In this document: piece by piece, positions 17,485-29,117 of the stretch | How the letters are laid out: every line of letters starts with the position of its first letter | How positions within the stretch are numbered: position 1 is the stretch's first letter | Assembly (NCBI RefSeq): GCF_011057685.1 | Contig: NZ_LNFY01000010.1 | Coordinates: 124,001-188,000 of the forward strand | Source: Thermotoga sp. Ku-13t | GTDB lineage: Bacteria; Thermotogota; Thermotogae; Thermotogales; DSM-5069 | Direction: 5' to 3' | DNA: 64,000 nt | Notes under the pieces: generated by a model | Told to the model about the DNA's origin: nothing | Seen by the model: the letters and a program-made list of their open reading frames with translations, nothing else | Databases searched by the model: none | Made by a program: the position numbers and the translations under genes

Positions 17485-18570
17485 GTGAGAGTTCTGGAGC
17501 TGGTCGCGCTCTGTACGTCGGGGCTGGAAGGAGCAGTTTGTAAAGAGCTGAAGGATATGAATTTCAAGATTTTGAAAGTGACCGCGGGTCACATACACTT
17601 CGCTGGCGAGCTTTCCGACATCGCGAAGCTCAATCTAACGTTGCGCAGCGCGGAGCGCGTGTTGATAAAAATGGCCGAGTTTGAAGCAAAGACCTTCGAC
17701 GAACTCTTCGAAGGAACCTTCAGCGCTGACTGGCAGGACCTGGTCCACAATCGAGCCTCGCTGATCGTTGAGAAGGTGAAAGTGCGTAACTCCAAGTTAT
17801 CAGCGACCGGAGCAATTGCTTCGGTGATCAAGAAGGCCATCTATGAAAAAATTGAATCCAGGAACGAACCGGACGGAACTGTCTATCCTCTGTACGTGTA
17901 TCTGAAAAACGACATTGCGAGCGTGTTTCTGGACACCACAGGTTCACGCGCACTGAGCAAACGTGGCTACAGGTTGAAAACTTCGATCGCTCCACTGAGA
18001 GAGACGATAGCAGCTGGCTTGATCATCGTGAGTGGTTGGAACACCCAGAGACTGCTGGTCGATCCTTTCTGTGGCAGCGGGACGATCTGCATAGAGGCTG
18101 CGCGGATGGCACTGGGTATTCTCAACGATGGGAGGGAGTTCGCGTTCCAGAGCTGGCCGATTTTCAAAGGTGTGAAAATGGAAAAGACGGATGTCAAGAA
18201 GCGGGAGAATCGACTCGTTTCGCTTGGCTTCGACAGAGATCCGTCGATGGTATCGATCGCCCGCGAGAACGCGCTGAGAGCAGGTGTGATCGATTCTGTC
18301 AGGTTCTCAAACAAGGCTTTCGAAGTGCTGGAAAGCTTCAAAAATGTTCATGTGGTGACAAATCCACCGTATGGGCTCAGAATCAAAAACGTTGACGAAG
18401 ATTTTTACTCACGCCTTGCAAGGTTGTTCGATGTTTTCGAAGATTCGACGATTTGTTTCTTGAGTCCCGCAGAGAATTTAGAACGTGTTTTCGGCCGGAA
18501 AGCATCGAAGAGGGTCAAGTTTCAAAACAGCGGTGTGTGGACCTACTTTTACATTTTCGAATCCAGATGA
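17485..18570 (+). CDS. THUMP-domain class I RNA methyltransferase (RlmL N-terminal / Trm-like)
   Basis: A protein of about 361 residues with an N-terminal ferredoxin-like plus THUMP region (residues 1-150) and a Rossmann methyltransferase domain. The motifs are DPFCGSGTICIEAA and the catalytic NPPYGLR, as in RlmL/YpsC guanine-N2 methyltransferases. It probably makes m2G in 23S rRNA or tRNA. Conserved homology starts at LVALCTSGLEG. GTG at 17485 is the likely start, but it has almost no space for a ribosome binding site behind the -10 TATACT, so the message may be leaderless. The open frame begins at TTG 17461. It ends just before the shared rpoC terminator. Confidence 0.87.
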   Translation: MRVLELVALCTSGLEGAVCKELKDMNFKILKVTAGHIHFAGELSDIAKLNLTLRSAERVLIKMAEFEAKTFDELFEGTFSADWQDLVHNRASLIVEKVKVRNSKLSATGAIASVIKKAIYEKIESRNEPDGTVYPLYVYLKNDIASVFLDTTGSRALSKRGYRLKTSIAPLRETIAAGLIIVSGWNTQRLLVDPFCGSGTICIEAARMALGILNDGREFAFQSWPIFKGVKMEKTDVKKRENRLVSLGFDRDPSMVSIARENALRAGVIDSVRFSNKAFEVLESFKNVHVVTNPPYGLRIKNVDEDFYSRLARLFDVFEDSTICFLSPAENLERVFGRKASKRVKFQNSGVWTYFYIFESR

Positions 18571-18580
18571 AAAACAGAAA

Positions 18581-18598
18581 GGGCCCCTCGCGGGGCCC
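18581..18598. terminator. Bidirectional intrinsic terminator between the THUMP methyltransferase and rpoC
   Basis: A perfect 7-bp GC stem, GGGCCCC / GGGGCCC, with a 4-base loop lies between two convergent genes. On the minus strand (end of rpoC) it is followed by TTTCTGTTTTTC, a proper U-tract. On the plus strand the tail is only AAATCC, so it should terminate the RNA polymerase operon more efficiently than the methyltransferase transcript. Confidence 0.85.
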
Positions 18599-18608
18599 AA
18601 ATCCATGT

Positions 18609-21600
18609 TCACGCCATCTTTTCTTCTTCAGCTGCGCGTGGAGTTTCTTCGATTTGAATGTTCGCGAATATCTCAAGGCCTGTGCCAGACGGTATGAGCT
18701 GACCTACGATCACGTTTTCTTTCAGTCCCTTCAGGTAATCGATCCTGCCTTCGATCGCGGCTTCCGTTAGCACCTGTGGTGTTTGCTGGAACGAGGCCGC
18801 ACTGAGCCATCCTTCCTGTTCCAGCGATGCTTTCGTGATTCTCAGCAGCCTTCTTCTGTACTTCATGGGCTCCTTGGGTGCGATCTGGTAGGTTGTGGGT
18901 CTGCCTTCCTCCATCACAACGATCTCTTTCACACCTGCAGCGACGGCTTTTTCAACGATCTCTTCTGTGACTTCTGTGCCCTCTGGAGCTATTTCCTCGA
19001 CCTCGTCTTTGAGCTTCGCCACGATCTTCTTGGCAAGAATTTTCCCAATCACGGCGTTCCTGTTGCTCTGCACGTGTGCGTTCGCTTTCAGTATTTCGTC
19101 GTTTATTCGTCTCGCTTCGGCGAGTGTCAGCAGTTCACCGGGCAGATAGTCTGTATCTCCAGGATCGATGACTTCCACCCTGCTGAGCATCTGCCTAATG
19201 ATTATCTCGAAATGTTTGTTGTGTATTTCCACACCCTGTTCGCGGTAAACTTTTTGCGTTTCTGTGAGCAGGTACATCGCCGTAGCTTCAACACCGAGCG
19301 TGTCCATGAGTTTTCTGAGTTTTACGGCTCCAGTGGTGAGCATCTGACCAGGCAGTACTTTCTGACCTTTGCTCACATTCTCTTTCACCTTTTCCGGAAC
19401 CTCGTACTCGTGTATTTCTCCGGAGAGGTCTTCAACGTAAATCTTCTTCTTTCCGTCGACTTCCTTTATGTCTTTCACCCAGCCCGAGATGGTGCAGAAC
19501 ACTCCTTCGGGTTCCTTGAGCTTCTTTCTCGCTTCAAAGAGTTCTTCAGCCCTAGGCAGACCCTGCGTTATATCGGCCGCCGTCGCAATACCACCGGTGT
19601 GGAAGGTTCTCATGGTGAGCTGTGTTCCAGGTTCTCCTATGGATTGTGCCGCGATTATTCCCACAGCCTCACCGACGTTGACCACTTTGTGGTTCGACAG
19701 GTCCATGCCGTAGCACATCGCACAAACACCATGTTCAGCTTCGCAGGTCAAAGGCGATCTCACGTAGATGTTCGGCCTCACTTTGATGGAACTGACACCG
19801 TTCTGTTCGAGCACCATCGCCGTCACTTCATCGATCTCTTCCTGGAACACGATTAACTGCCTTTCACCTTTCTTGTCCATGACCGTTTCCTGAGCGATCG
19901 TGCCGACAGCGGGATAGACCTTTATCTTGATCTGTTTCTTACCGGCGTTGCGAGCGTTTCTAACCAGATCCCAGGTGACCTCGCTTCCAGCTTCGTAAAC
20001 AGAACCGTCTTCGAGTCTGATTTCCTCATCCGTAACCGCATATGCAGATGGTAACTGCAGGCTCTGCAGATCCAGGACCTGTTCAACGCAAACGGGGACA
20101 GAAACAACGTATTCTGAGAGGAATTTCGCGTCATCGTCGGACAGCATCGTGTTTCTGATGTACTCACGTCCCGTGTTTGGATTTTTCACGACTTCCCCTG
20201 TGAGCGGATCGATGACGTCCCTTGCGAGAATTCTACCGAACAGGAAGTCCTTCAGCTCCTGTACGGTCAGGGTGCCGCTTGTGAGCTTCATCGCTTTGAT
20301 ACCGTTTTCTGTACCGCAATCAGTCATCGTTATGAACACACCCTGAGCCACGTCGACGAGTCTCCTGGTGAGGTATCCTGCCGAAGATGTCCTGAGTGCG
20401 GTGTCAGCGGCTCCCTTTCTTGCACCGTGCGTCGAGATGAAGAACTCGAGTGAACTCAAGCCTTCGCGAAAGTTCGAGATTATTGGTATTTCGATCGTTT
20501 TTCCTGACGGATCTGCCATCAGACCCCTCATGCCCGCGAGTTGCTTGACCTGATCTATGTTACCCCTCGCACCGGACTTAACCATCATGAACACGGGGTT
20601 GAAGGGGTTCTCACCGAGCGCTTCATAAGTGACCTTCTGTACTTCTTTCGTCGCGTCTGTCCATATCTTTATGATCTCCTTGTACCTTTCTTCATAGGTG
20701 AGGAACCCTTCCAGGTACTCTTGTTCGACCTTTTCAACCCTGCTCAGGGCGTCTTTTATGATCTCGTCCTTCTTCGGTGACACGACCAGGTCTTTGAGCG
20801 AGATCGTGAGTCCGGAAACGGTAGCGTAGTGAAAACCGAGATCTTTTATGTCATCGAGCAGATCTGCCGTCGTTTCCATGCCATGTCGCTTGAAGGTTTC
20901 GTATATGAGTTCTTTGATCTCATTCTTGCCGAATGTTTTGGAGTAGTCCCTCAGATCTTCTGGAACGATCTCGTTGAATATGATGCGTCCGACGGTGGTT
21001 TTGACAATTCTTTCTTCACCGTTCTGTTTGACTCTGGCCATCACGGGTGTATGCAATCCGACCCAGCCTAGCGAATGGGCCAGGATGGCCTCTTCAGGCG
21101 AACTGAACCTGAACTTGATCTTGTCGATGCTCGTGGAGTCGTAGTTTTTGTTCACTGCGGTGAGATAGTAGATGCCGACTATGATATCCTTTCCTGGCAT
21201 TGAAATGGGTTGTCCGTGCGCGGGAGATATGATGTTGTACCTCGATAGCATCAGGTAGCGGGCCTCTGCCTGTGCGGCAGCCGAAAGAGGTACGTGCACT
21301 GCCATCTGGTCTCCATCGAAATCAGCGTTGAAGGGGGGACAGACCAGGGGGTGCAACTGTATCGCGTTGCCTTCTATCAGCTTTGGCTCAAAGGCCTGTA
21401 TCGACATTCTGTGCAGTGTCGGAGCGCGGTTGAGGAGCACGGTTTGGCCTTTGATGACTTCCTCCAGGACGTCCCATGCTTCAGGCATCTCGCGTTCTAT
21501 GATGGCTTTCTTCAGTTTTCTGGCAGTCCTGCTGCTTTCTCCACCATCTTCGAGCAGTTTGGCGAGCACGAACGGTTTGAAGAGTTCCAGAGCCATCTTC

Positions 21601-23561
21601 TTCGGCAAACCGCACTGGTGGATCTTCAGCTCCGGACCAACTACGATGACGGCCCTTCCGGAATAATCTACGCGCTTACCCAACAAGTTCCTCCTGAAGC
21701 GACCCTTTTTGCCCTTGACGAGATCCGTTAGAGATTTCAGAGGCCTGCCATTTCTGTCGGTGACAGGTCTGCCGATCCTGCCGTTGTATATCAGACTGTC
21801 GACGGCTTCCTGGAGCATCCTCATCTCGTTTCTGATCATGATTTCCGGTGCGTTCAGTTCCAGGAACCTCTTCAACCTGTTGTTCCTGTTTATAACCCTC
21901 CTGTAGAGATCGTTCAGGTCAGTTGTTGCGAACCTTCCTCCGTCGATCTGGATCATGGGTCTCAGCTCAGGAGGTATCACCGGGAGCGCTTCCAGAACCA
22001 TCCATTCAGGTCTCGTACCGGATTTGATGAGATTCTTGACGATCTTCAACCTTCTCAGCAGCTTCAGAGCCCTGCCACTGCTCTTTGGAAGCTCCGCGAG
22101 TTCGGCTTCTATTTGAGCTCTCAGTTTTTCGAGGTCTATCATTTCGAGCAGTTTCTTCACGGCAGCGGCACCGTAATGCGCCTCGATCTTGCCTGGATAG
22201 AGCTCTTTGTAAGCCTCGTATTCATTCTCCGTTATGATAGAACCCACCGTCAACCCGGTTTCCTTGGCGAGTTCTTTGTCTATCCTGGTGACGGCGAGGA
22301 TAGGTCTATCGTTCTCAACTTCCGCTTCCACAGTGAACTGATCAGGATAGTATTCTTGGAAGATTCTGTACTCACTCAGAGACAGATGTTCATCTTCAAA
22401 GAGAAACCTGTCTGCGAGGTAGTCACCAGCCTTCACCTTGTCACCATCGTTGACGTATGCGAGAGCACTCTCGAATATGGGATACTTCCTCTCTGCTGCA
22501 ACCTGTTCGATGTAGACAGATCCCGAGGACAGAACTTCGTAAGAACCGTCCTCGAGAGGTCTGACGTTCAGTTCTTTTCCAAACACGACCCGTCCTGAGG
22601 CAGGGCTCTTTAGAGCCTGAATCACTCCTGCAGTCCAGATCTGGTCTCCAGCTTTGACCTTCGCACCATTTTTAACGGTGAGCCTGCAACAGTAAGGGAT
22701 GGAAAGCGTCAGCGGCTGTTCTTTGCTCGCCGCGTGTGGTTTCAAAGTCAGACTGGAAGTCAGCTCATCGATCTCGACAGTCCCGTCGAACGGCGCGTAG
22801 AACGCTGGTATCTGTTTTTCAGCGACCAGGATATCGTTCTCGGATACCTCCTGGTTGTTCTTAACCAGAAGGATCATCCCGGGGAAGAGCTGTACCTGAG
22901 ACCTGACAACGTTCCTGACGGTGATCCAGGTGATGGTCCTTCCAGTGTTGGAGCGCTCGTTCTTCACGCTCACCTCGCCGTCTATCTCGGAGATGACCGG
23001 GGTCTTCGGGTTCTTAACTATGACCGCCTGTTCGGCCTCGAAATCCAGAACTTTCTTGTATATGTTGTACTCCGTTTCGTATATTATGTCACCTTCAGCG
23101 AACTGAGTCTTCTTCGAATTGGTAACGATGTAAGCTTTCTCTATGATGCGTCTGCTTCCGTAGTAGATGATGTTCTCAAGGTCCCGGGTTGGTATGTTGA
23201 GCAGAGTGGACAGGATGCTCGGTGTACTCTTCAGGTACCATATGTGAACTACCGGTGCGGCGAGCTCTATGTGACCCATCCTCTTCCTTCTGGATTCTTT
23301 CGATTCCACTCTCACGCCGCACCTCTCGCAGACTGTTCCTTCATATTTTTTGCCCTTGTACTTTCCACAAGCGCACTCGTAATCCTTCGTGGGTCCGAAT
23401 ATCTTCTCACAGAAGAGTCCATCGCGTTCAGGCTTGAAGGTTCTGTAGTTTATGGTTTCTGGCTTTTTGACTTCCCCGCTCGACCAGCTCCTGATCGTGT
23501 CGGGGGAAGCCACACCTATCTTCACTGCGGCTATCTTCCTTTTGAAGGTGGAAATGGCCAT
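18609..23561 (-). CDS. rpoC: RNA polymerase beta' subunit
   Basis: The 1650-residue beta' subunit of RNA polymerase. The catalytic magnesium motif [12 protein letters not shown], the N-terminal zinc site (CACGKYKG ... CERCG), the second zinc region around [13 protein letters not shown] and the trigger-loop area are present. A roughly 300-residue insertion follows the N-terminal zinc domain (about residues 140-440), as is characteristic of Thermotogales and Aquificales; it has repeated barrel-sandwich-like elements such as the A-P-F-D-G-T and I-D-G-E-V segments. I moved the start to ATG 23561 (MAISTFKRK), preceded by GAGGAGGGAAG, rather than 23612 inside rpoB. It lies 25 bases after rpoB and ends at a strong terminator. 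Confidence 0.98.
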   Translation of the reverse strand: MAISTFKRKIAAVKIGVASPDTIRSWSSGEVKKPETINYRTFKPERDGLFCEKIFGPTKDYECACGKYKGKKYEGTVCERCGVRVESKESRRKRMGHIELAAPVVHIWYLKSTPSILSTLLNIPTRDLENIIYYGSRRIIEKAYIVTNSKKTQFAEGDIIYETEYNIYKKVLDFEAEQAVIVKNPKTPVISEIDGEVSVKNERSNTGRTITWITVRNVVRSQVQLFPGMILLVKNNQEVSENDILVAEKQIPAFYAPFDGTVEIDELTSSLTLKPHAASKEQPLTLSIPYCCRLTVKNGAKVKAGDQIWTAGVIQALKSPASGRVVFGKELNVRPLEDGSYEVLSSGSVYIEQVAAERKYPIFESALAYVNDGDKVKAGDYLADRFLFEDEHLSLSEYRIFQEYYPDQFTVEAEVENDRPILAVTRIDKELAKETGLTVGSIITENEYEAYKELYPGKIEAHYGAAAVKKLLEMIDLEKLRAQIEAELAELPKSSGRALKLLRRLKIVKNLIKSGTRPEWMVLEALPVIPPELRPMIQIDGGRFATTDLNDLYRRVINRNNRLKRFLELNAPEIMIRNEMRMLQEAVDSLIYNGRIGRPVTDRNGRPLKSLTDLVKGKKGRFRRNLLGKRVDYSGRAVIVVGPELKIHQCGLPKKMALELFKPFVLAKLLEDGGESSRTARKLKKAIIEREMPEAWDVLEEVIKGQTVLLNRAPTLHRMSIQAFEPKLIEGNAIQLHPLVCPPFNADFDGDQMAVHVPLSAAAQAEARYLMLSRYNIISPAHGQPISMPGKDIIVGIYYLTAVNKNYDSTSIDKIKFRFSSPEEAILAHSLGWVGLHTPVMARVKQNGEERIVKTTVGRIIFNEIVPEDLRDYSKTFGKNEIKELIYETFKRHGMETTADLLDDIKDLGFHYATVSGLTISLKDLVVSPKKDEIIKDALSRVEKVEQEYLEGFLTYEERYKEIIKIWTDATKEVQKVTYEALGENPFNPVFMMVKSGARGNIDQVKQLAGMRGLMADPSGKTIEIPIISNFREGLSSLEFFISTHGARKGAADTALRTSSAGYLTRRLVDVAQGVFITMTDCGTENGIKAMKLTSGTLTVQELKDFLFGRILARDVIDPLTGEVVKNPNTGREYIRNTMLSDDDAKFLSEYVVSVPVCVEQVLDLQSLQLPSAYAVTDEEIRLEDGSVYEAGSEVTWDLVRNARNAGKKQIKIKVYPAVGTIAQETVMDKKGERQLIVFQEEIDEVTAMVLEQNGVSSIKVRPNIYVRSPLTCEAEHGVCAMCYGMDLSNHKVVNVGEAVGIIAAQSIGEPGTQLTMRTFHTGGIATAADITQGLPRAEELFEARKKLKEPEGVFCTISGWVKDIKEVDGKKKIYVEDLSGEIHEYEVPEKVKENVSKGQKVLPGQMLTTGAVKLRKLMDTLGVEATAMYLLTETQKVYREQGVEIHNKHFEIIIRQMLSRVEVIDPGDTDYLPGELLTLAEARRINDEILKANAHVQSNRNAVIGKILAKKIVAKLKDEVEEIAPEGTEVTEEIVEKAVAAGVKEIVVMEEGRPTTYQIAPKEPMKYRRRLLRITKASLEQEGWLSAASFQQTPQVLTEAAIEGRIDYLKGLKENVIVGQLIPSGTGLEIFANIQIEETPRAAEEEKMA

Positions 23562-23586
23562 CCTTCTTCCCTCCTCGGCGCTCACA

Positions 23587-26500
23587 TCAGAACCTGTCGA
23601 TGTCGATTTCATTACCGTTCTCGTCGTAGACTCTCACATCGAGCGCCAATCCTCTGAGTTCCTTTATCAAAACTCTGAAGCTTTCGGGTATCCCTGGTTC
23701 GGGTATGTTCTTACCCTTGAGGATCGCTTTGTAGACTTCGTTTCGGCCCCTGATGTCGTCGGATTTTATTGTGAGCATTTCGTTCAATGTGTGGGCGGCA
23801 CCGTGCGCTTCCAGCGCCCAGACTTCCATTTCTCCGAACCTTTGACCACCGAACTGGGCCTTTCCTCCCAGAGGTTGCTGGTGAATGAGTGAGTACGGTC
23901 CTGTCGATCTGGCGTGGATCTTGTCGCGGGCTATGTGGATGAGCTTCATCATGTAGATGTATCCAACGACCACGGGTTCTGCAAATGGTTCACCTGTTCT
24001 ACCATCCCTCAGCAGAACTTTACCGGAAGGATTGTTTTCATCGTCGCCTTCCTCCAGCCCCACAGCTTTGCGTTCTTTGTACAGCCAGGGCAGGATATCA
24101 TCTTCTTTTGCACCATCGAATACAGGAGTAGCGAACCAGCTGTTCGTCAGTTTTGCAAGCCATCCCAGGTGTGTTTCCAGGATCTGACCAACGTTCATCC
24201 TCGATGGCACTCCGAGAGGGCTAAGCACGATCTGCACCGGCGTTCCATCTGGTAAGAACGGCATGTCTTCTCGTGGCAGGATCTTCGAAACAACACCCTT
24301 GTTTCCATGCCTACCCGCGAGCTTATCTCCAACTTCGAGGGTCTTCTTGCATGCTACGTACACTTTCACGAGCTTGTTCACACCCGGTCCGAGTTCCGCA
24401 ACATCTTCTTTGTCAAACACCTGAACGTCGATGACCCTGCCTTCCGTTCCGTGTGGTAACCTCAACGAGGTATCCTTAACGTCCTTTCCTCTTTCACCGA
24501 AGACGGATTGTATGATCTTTTCCTCTGGTGTCGTTTCTCCTTCTCCCTTCGGAGTGACCTTTCCAACGAGTATGTCCTGTGGCCCGACGTACGCTCCGAT
24601 CCTGACTATCCCGTTCTCATCGAGGTTCCTCAGAGACTCCTTGGGGACATTTGGAATGTCTGCAGTGATCTCTTCCGGCCCAAGGCGTGTATCACGTGCC
24701 TGGGTTTCGTAAACTTCTATATGAACGGAGGTGAACACATCTTCCTCGAGCAACTCTTCGCTGACCAGAATGGCGTCTTCAAAATTGTACCCTTCCCAAG
24801 ACATGAACGCGACCAGAACGTTGCGTCCGAGCGCGAGCTCGCCCATGTCTGTCGCCGGTCCGTCAGCTATGACCTCACCCTTTTTGACCCGATCACCGAC
24901 GTTCACAATGGGTCTCTGGTTTATGACCGTGTCCTGGTTCGTTCTGACGAACTTCATCAACTTATATTCATCGAGCACTGGCACGCCATTCTTGTACAGT
25001 GGATTGCCTTTTTCGTCGGTCCTGTGTATGACGATCCTTCTCGCATCGGCCTTTTTAACGATGCCATCGTGTTTGGCGGTGACCAGGTAACCAGAATACA
25101 GGGCCGCTTCGTGTTCCACACCGGTGGCGACGAACGGTGCTTCGGGTTTCAGCAAAGGCACAGCCTGTCTCTGCATGTTCGAACCCATGAGTGCCCTGTT
25201 CGCGTCGTCGTGCTCCAAGAAGGGTATAAGAGAGGTCGAAACGGAAACGATCTGTTTCGTGGATACGTCCATGAACTGGACCTTTTCTTTCTCAACGTAG
25301 AGGATCTTCTGCATGTACCTGGCAGGAACCTTGTCTTCAATGATGTTTCCGTTTTCATCGACTTTGATCGTGCATGGGGCGATGTAATAGTGTTCTTCCT
25401 CGTCGGCTGTCAGATAGACTATTTCGTCGGTGACCTTACCTTTTTTCACGCGCCTGTATGGGGTTATCAGGAAACCGAACTCATCGACCGTTGCGTAGAC
25501 GGCCAGCGAAGTGATGAGACCTATGTTCGCTCCTTCGGGTGTCTCGATCGGACACATTCTTCCATAGTGAGAATGGTGAACGTCTCGGACCTCGAACCTC
25601 GCCCTTTCTCTCTTCAAGCCGCCTGGTCCCACGGCGGTCAGCCTTCTTTTGTGTGTCAGTTCGGCGAGCGGGTTCACCTGTTCCATGAACTGCGAAAGAG
25701 GGCTGGTGGCGAAAAACTGATTGATACCTGCTATGATCGTTTTTATGTTGATCAGGCTCTGCACGGAGATCTTGTCGAGTGAGTTGTAAAGGGTGAGCCT
25801 CTCCTGAATGAGGCGCTGCGCTTTCGAGAAGGCCCTTTCGAATTCAAGCTTGATGAGTTCCCCAACCGTTCTCACTCTTTTGTTACCAAGATGGTCCTTG
25901 GTGTCCATTATCTCTGGATTTTTGCTCACTTCCAGCAAATATCTGGTGGCCAGAACTATGTCCAGCGGCGTGAGAACAAGATCGGCCGGATTGTACTCCA
26001 TCTGTTCAGCTTCGGCTTCGCTCATCTTTTTGACCTGGACCAGGTACTTTCGGTAGGCTTGCTGGAGCTTGCGATTTATCTTGTAACGTCCAACCTGAGA
26101 AAGTTCGAACCTCTCCGGGGTGAAGTAAAGGCTATTGAGGTAAGCCTTTGCGGCGTTCACCCTTGGAATTTCGCCAGGTTTCAGTTTCCTGTAGATTTCC
26201 ACGTACGCTTTGTTGGAATCCACCTCTCCATAAGTGCTGTTGAGTTTTTCCAGCGTTTTCTGTGCTGCCGGGTGTGCCCTGACAATGGTTGTGATCCTGG
26301 ATTCCAGGATCGCTTTAGCGGCGTGTTCCGTGAGTACTCCGCCACGTTCGACGACCTTTTCACCGTTGATGCTCACATCTTCGAGTATGATCGAGCCAAC
26401 GGCTTTCATCATCGTGTATTCATCATCTGCATCGATCTGTTCGGGGAAAAGATCGAGTATGTCCAGATCGTTCTCAAAACCGAGAGCCTTGAGCAGCAGA

Positions 26501-27105
26501 AAGAGGTTGATTCTCCTTTTTCTGTCTATTCGCGCGTAGAACATATCGTCCGCCGTGTTGTAAAGGATTTCGAGCCAGGCACCTCTCACGGGCAAGAAGT
26601 GGGCAACGTAAACAGGAGCCGCAGCTTGAGTTTTGGGTATCTCATCAACGAAGTAGACACCGGGCGCCCTCACGAGCTGGTTGACAACCACGCGCTCCGC
26701 ACCGTTGATGATGAAGGTCCCATTTTCCGTCATGTACGGGATGGAGCCTAGGAACGCTTCCTCTTCCCTCATTTCTCCAGTGTTGACATCTACAATTCTG
26801 ACGGTCGCGTATATCGGTACTTGGTAAGTCAATCCCTTCTGCTTGCATTCCTCTATCGTGGCGTTGGGTTCTCCAACACGCGTCGAAACGAACTCGAGTA
26901 TGAAACCCTTCTCTCCTTTTCTCAGATCGCCTTTGTGGGGTTGCGACACTATTGGGGAGAACTTTTTCAGAATTTCCATCAAACCTTTTTCCAGAAATTC
27001 TCTGTAGGATTCAAGCTGGATGGCTATCAGATTCGGGACCCTCAGGGCATCAACAGTGCGACCGAACGTTAACCGTTCGCGTTTGCCATACACGACTGTT
27101 CGCAT
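23587..27105 (-). CDS. rpoB: RNA polymerase beta subunit
   Basis: The 1172-residue beta subunit of RNA polymerase, full length for the family. It shows the rifampicin-region sequences [27 protein letters not shown], followed by [24 protein letters not shown], and the C-terminal [15 protein letters not shown] and [23 protein letters not shown] blocks. The rifampicin-cluster residues look like the sensitive type except for variations I cannot judge without alignment. An AGGTG site precedes the ATG. It is separated from rplL by 157 bases containing a hairpin, and followed by rpoC after 25 bases. Confidence 0.98.
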   Translation of the reverse strand: MRTVVYGKRERLTFGRTVDALRVPNLIAIQLESYREFLEKGLMEILKKFSPIVSQPHKGDLRKGEKGFILEFVSTRVGEPNATIEECKQKGLTYQVPIYATVRIVDVNTGEMREEEAFLGSIPYMTENGTFIINGAERVVVNQLVRAPGVYFVDEIPKTQAAAPVYVAHFLPVRGAWLEILYNTADDMFYARIDRKRRINLFLLLKALGFENDLDILDLFPEQIDADDEYTMMKAVGSIILEDVSINGEKVVERGGVLTEHAAKAILESRITTIVRAHPAAQKTLEKLNSTYGEVDSNKAYVEIYRKLKPGEIPRVNAAKAYLNSLYFTPERFELSQVGRYKINRKLQQAYRKYLVQVKKMSEAEAEQMEYNPADLVLTPLDIVLATRYLLEVSKNPEIMDTKDHLGNKRVRTVGELIKLEFERAFSKAQRLIQERLTLYNSLDKISVQSLINIKTIIAGINQFFATSPLSQFMEQVNPLAELTHKRRLTAVGPGGLKRERARFEVRDVHHSHYGRMCPIETPEGANIGLITSLAVYATVDEFGFLITPYRRVKKGKVTDEIVYLTADEEEHYYIAPCTIKVDENGNIIEDKVPARYMQKILYVEKEKVQFMDVSTKQIVSVSTSLIPFLEHDDANRALMGSNMQRQAVPLLKPEAPFVATGVEHEAALYSGYLVTAKHDGIVKKADARRIVIHRTDEKGNPLYKNGVPVLDEYKLMKFVRTNQDTVINQRPIVNVGDRVKKGEVIADGPATDMGELALGRNVLVAFMSWEGYNFEDAILVSEELLEEDVFTSVHIEVYETQARDTRLGPEEITADIPNVPKESLRNLDENGIVRIGAYVGPQDILVGKVTPKGEGETTPEEKIIQSVFGERGKDVKDTSLRLPHGTEGRVIDVQVFDKEDVAELGPGVNKLVKVYVACKKTLEVGDKLAGRHGNKGVVSKILPREDMPFLPDGTPVQIVLSPLGVPSRMNVGQILETHLGWLAKLTNSWFATPVFDGAKEDDILPWLYKERKAVGLEEGDDENNPSGKVLLRDGRTGEPFAEPVVVGYIYMMKLIHIARDKIHARSTGPYSLIHQQPLGGKAQFGGQRFGEMEVWALEAHGAAHTLNEMLTIKSDDIRGRNEVYKAILKGKNIPEPGIPESFRVLIKELRGLALDVRVYDENGNEIDIDRF

Positions 27106-27195
27106 TTTATCACCTCGTCAGATCAACGGAGTGGAAACGCAGGGAAATGGATGAAGCCCGGGACGCAGACACGCCTAATTATCATAGCATAAAAC

Positions 27196-27224
27196 AACCT
27201 ATACCAGCAGAGCTGGTATAGGTT
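27196..27224 (-). terminator. Hairpin between rplL and rpoB (probable partial terminator / attenuator)
   Basis: A perfect 13-bp inverted repeat (27196-27208 with 27212-27224, 3-base loop) lies in the 157-base gap between rplL and rpoB. On the transcribed strand it is followed by GTTTTATG, a weak U-tract. In other bacteria a partial terminator at this place sets the ratio of ribosomal protein to RNA polymerase mRNA; the same role is inferred here. A TATGATAAT box just downstream could also add an rpoB promoter, without a clear -35. The rest of the gap (about 27106-27180) holds nothing I recognise. Confidence 0.7.
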
Positions 27225-27262
27225 TGATACAATCTTTTTGCAATTGGGAAAATTCGTTCACA

Positions 27263-27664
27263 TCACTTCAAAATGACCTCTGCACCGGCTTCTTCGAGCT
27301 TCTTCTTGATCTCCTCAGCCTCGTTCTTCGGGACACCGCTCTTGACCACTGCGTCGGGACTACCAGCTTTTTCGACGAGGTCCTTCGCCTCTTTCAGACC
27401 AAGGCCAGTGATTTCCCTAACGACCTTTATCACGTTGATCTTGTTGGCACCGTGGCTCTTCAAAATGACGTCGAACTCAGTCTTTTCCTCAGCGGCTGCT
27501 GCTTGGGCTGCTGGTGCTGCTCCAGCTGCTGGCGCTGCAACGGCTGCCACTGCAACGGGTGCTGCCGCAGTCACGCCGAACTTTTCTTCCAACGCCTTAA
27601 CTAGTTGTGCCAACTCCGCTACTGTGAGTTTTTCAATCGCCTCTACGATCTGTTCCACTGTCAT
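27263..27664 (-). CDS. rplL: 50S ribosomal protein L7/L12
   Basis: The 133-residue L7/L12 stalk protein recruits translation GTPases to the ribosome. It has the N-terminal dimerisation helices ([20 protein letters not shown]), an Ala/Pro-rich hinge of about 25 residues and the C-terminal domain with [21 protein letters not shown] chose ATG at 27664, seven bases after GGAGGTG; the TTG at 27670 is too close to that site. It starts 2 bases after the rplJ stop. Confidence 0.97.
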   Translation of the reverse strand: MTVEQIVEAIEKLTVAELAQLVKALEEKFGVTAAAPVAVAAVAAPAAGAAPAAQAAAAEEKTEFDVILKSHGANKINVIKVVREITGLGLKEAKDLVEKAGSPDAVVKSGVPKNEAEEIKKKLEEAGAEVILK

Positions 27665-27666
27665 CC

Positions 27667-28227
27667 TCAAACACCTCCAACGCTTTCAGATTTCTTTTTC
27701 TCTTCAATCGCATTGAGAACGTACACAAGTTTTCTCAAAATACCACTCAGAGCGAACACCGTACCGTAAATTGGACCTTGCAGTCTGCCGACGACCATCG
27801 CGTACAGCTCTTTCCTGGTGGGCAGATTGGCCAGCTCCGCCGCCTGTTCGCTGCTGAACGGTTGGCGCTCGAGAAAACCACCTTTGAAGAAGTTCTCGAG
27901 CTTCTTTTCTTTCGCGAAATTCACCAGAAGTTTCAGCGCGTCTACGGGATCACCGTTCAGCAAGCAGAAAACTGCTGTTGGTCCTTTCAAGAATTTCTCG
28001 TACTGAGCTTCATCGTATTTTGCCGCAGCCAGAGCTATTGAAGCAAGGGAGTTTTTGACAACGGTCAGCTTGGCATCTTTTCCGAATTTCGAGCTGATCC
28101 TCCTGCGCAACTCCCTGAACATCGCAACGTCGAGACCAAAGAAGTTCACGAACACAAGCAGGTTTGCCTTCGGAAACACTTCTTTCAGGTTCTCCAGAAT
28201 CTGCCGCTTCTTCTCCTTCGTTATCAA
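27667..28227 (-). CDS. rplJ: 50S ribosomal protein L10
   Basis: The 186-residue L10 protein anchors L7/L12 dimers at the ribosome stalk base. The N-terminal 23S-binding domain includes [17 protein letters not shown] and [11 protein letters not shown]; the C-terminal helix region ends in a Lys/Ser-rich tail. TTG at 28227 is preferred because GGAGGTG ends 6 bases before it; the GTG at 28236 is inside that ribosome binding site. It is preceded by a leader with a terminator-like hairpin that could mediate autoregulation of rplJ-rplL. Confidence 0.95.
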   Translation of the reverse strand: MITKEKKRQILENLKEVFPKANLLVFVNFFGLDVAMFRELRRRISSKFGKDAKLTVVKNSLASIALAAAKYDEAQYEKFLKGPTAVFCLLNGDPVDALKLLVNFAKEKKLENFFKGGFLERQPFSSEQAAELANLPTRKELYAMVVGRLQGPIYGTVFALSGILRKLVYVLNAIEEKKKSESVGGV

Positions 28228-28388
28228 CTGTTGCACCTCCTTTCAACAAAAAGGGTCTCTTATCACAAGAGACCCCCGCACAACCAAAGCGCTCACTTCC
28301 AGTTCGCCTCGGTAGGCGGGGACGACCCCTTTATGAACGTACCTACTTTCTTCGGCGATCCAGCGATTTTCCTTTTCAGAACGACTGT
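28228..28388 (-). promoter_or_regulatory. rplJ leader with terminator-like hairpin (L10 leader candidate)
   Basis: The 161-base gap between rplA and rplJ holds a perfect 9-bp stem GGGTCTCTT / AAGAGACCC (28253-28261 with 28267-28275, 5-base loop). On the transcribed minus strand it is followed at once by TTTTT (28252-28248), and the rplJ ribosome binding site comes only 8 bases later. Upstream GC-rich segments around 28310-28325 could pair with it. L10 leaders in other bacteria bind the L10-L12 complex and control termination or translation; the position and form fit such a switch, and the exact fold is inference. Confidence 0.65.
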
Positions 28389-29096
28389 TCAGATTTTTGC
28401 AGCTTCCAGCTCAGAAAGGTTGAGTTTCACACCAACTCCCATCGTTGACGTCAGTACAGCCTTTCTGATGAACTGACCTTTGATGCCCGCAGGTCTCATG
28501 GCTGCTATTTGTTTATAAGCTGAGATGAGGTTCTCCTTGAGCTTTTGAGAATCGAAAGAACACTTACCGATGGGAAGATGGATCGAGCCTGTTTTGTCAC
28601 TCCTGACTTCGACCCTTCCCATTTTGAACTCCTTCACCGCGGTTACAACATCGTCGGTGACGGTGTTCGATTTTGGAGATGGCATCAAACCGCGAGGTCC
28701 AAGGATTTTACCGAGCTTTCCAACTGATTTCATCATGTCTGGTGTTGCGATGGCCACGTCGAAATCCGTGAAACTCTCGTTGAGGATCTTTTCGACCAGT
28801 TCGTCTCCTCCGACGATATCTGCGCCGGCCTTTTTGGCTTCTTCGGCTTTTTCACCCTTGGCGAACACCAACACTCTCACCGTTCTTCCAGTCCCGTGCG
28901 GTAAGACCACCGTTCCTCGAACTTGCTGTTCGGGCCGTTTTGGATCTATGTTCGTCGCAAGGTGGAGCTCAACCGTTTCGTCGAATTTCGCCGTTGCGTT
29001 CTTCTTAACGAGCTCGATAGCTTCATCGATGCTGTAGAATTTCGTTCTGTCCACCCTTTGTCTTATTTCAAGGTACCTCTTGGAGTGTCTCGGCAT
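28389..29096 (-). CDS. rplA: 50S ribosomal protein L1
   Basis: The 235-residue L1 protein of the ribosome exit-side stalk. Family segments seen are the N-terminal [51 protein letters not shown] split in two domains, and the signature [20 protein letters not shown]. Length is usual. In many bacteria L1 represses its own operon by binding mRNA near rplK; no such site was identified here. It lies 21 bases after rplK. Confidence 0.98.
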   Translation of the reverse strand: MPRHSKRYLEIRQRVDRTKFYSIDEAIELVKKNATAKFDETVELHLATNIDPKRPEQQVRGTVVLPHGTGRTVRVLVFAKGEKAEEAKKAGADIVGGDELVEKILNESFTDFDVAIATPDMMKSVGKLGKILGPRGLMPSPKSNTVTDDVVTAVKEFKMGRVEVRSDKTGSIHLPIGKCSFDSQKLKENLISAYKQIAAMRPAGIKGQFIRKAVLTSTMGVGVKLNLSELEAAKI

Positions 29097-29117
29097 AAAG
29101 CCTCCTCCTTTTCTTCA

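Noticed and set aside
23562-23612. Earlier start for rpoC
   Set aside because: It lies within rpoB; the ribosome binding site and the conserved N-terminus support ATG 23561.
22734-23657. 307-residue plus-strand frame opposite rpoC
   Set aside because: Composition is typical of a reverse-frame shadow and it overlaps conserved RpoC sequence throughout.
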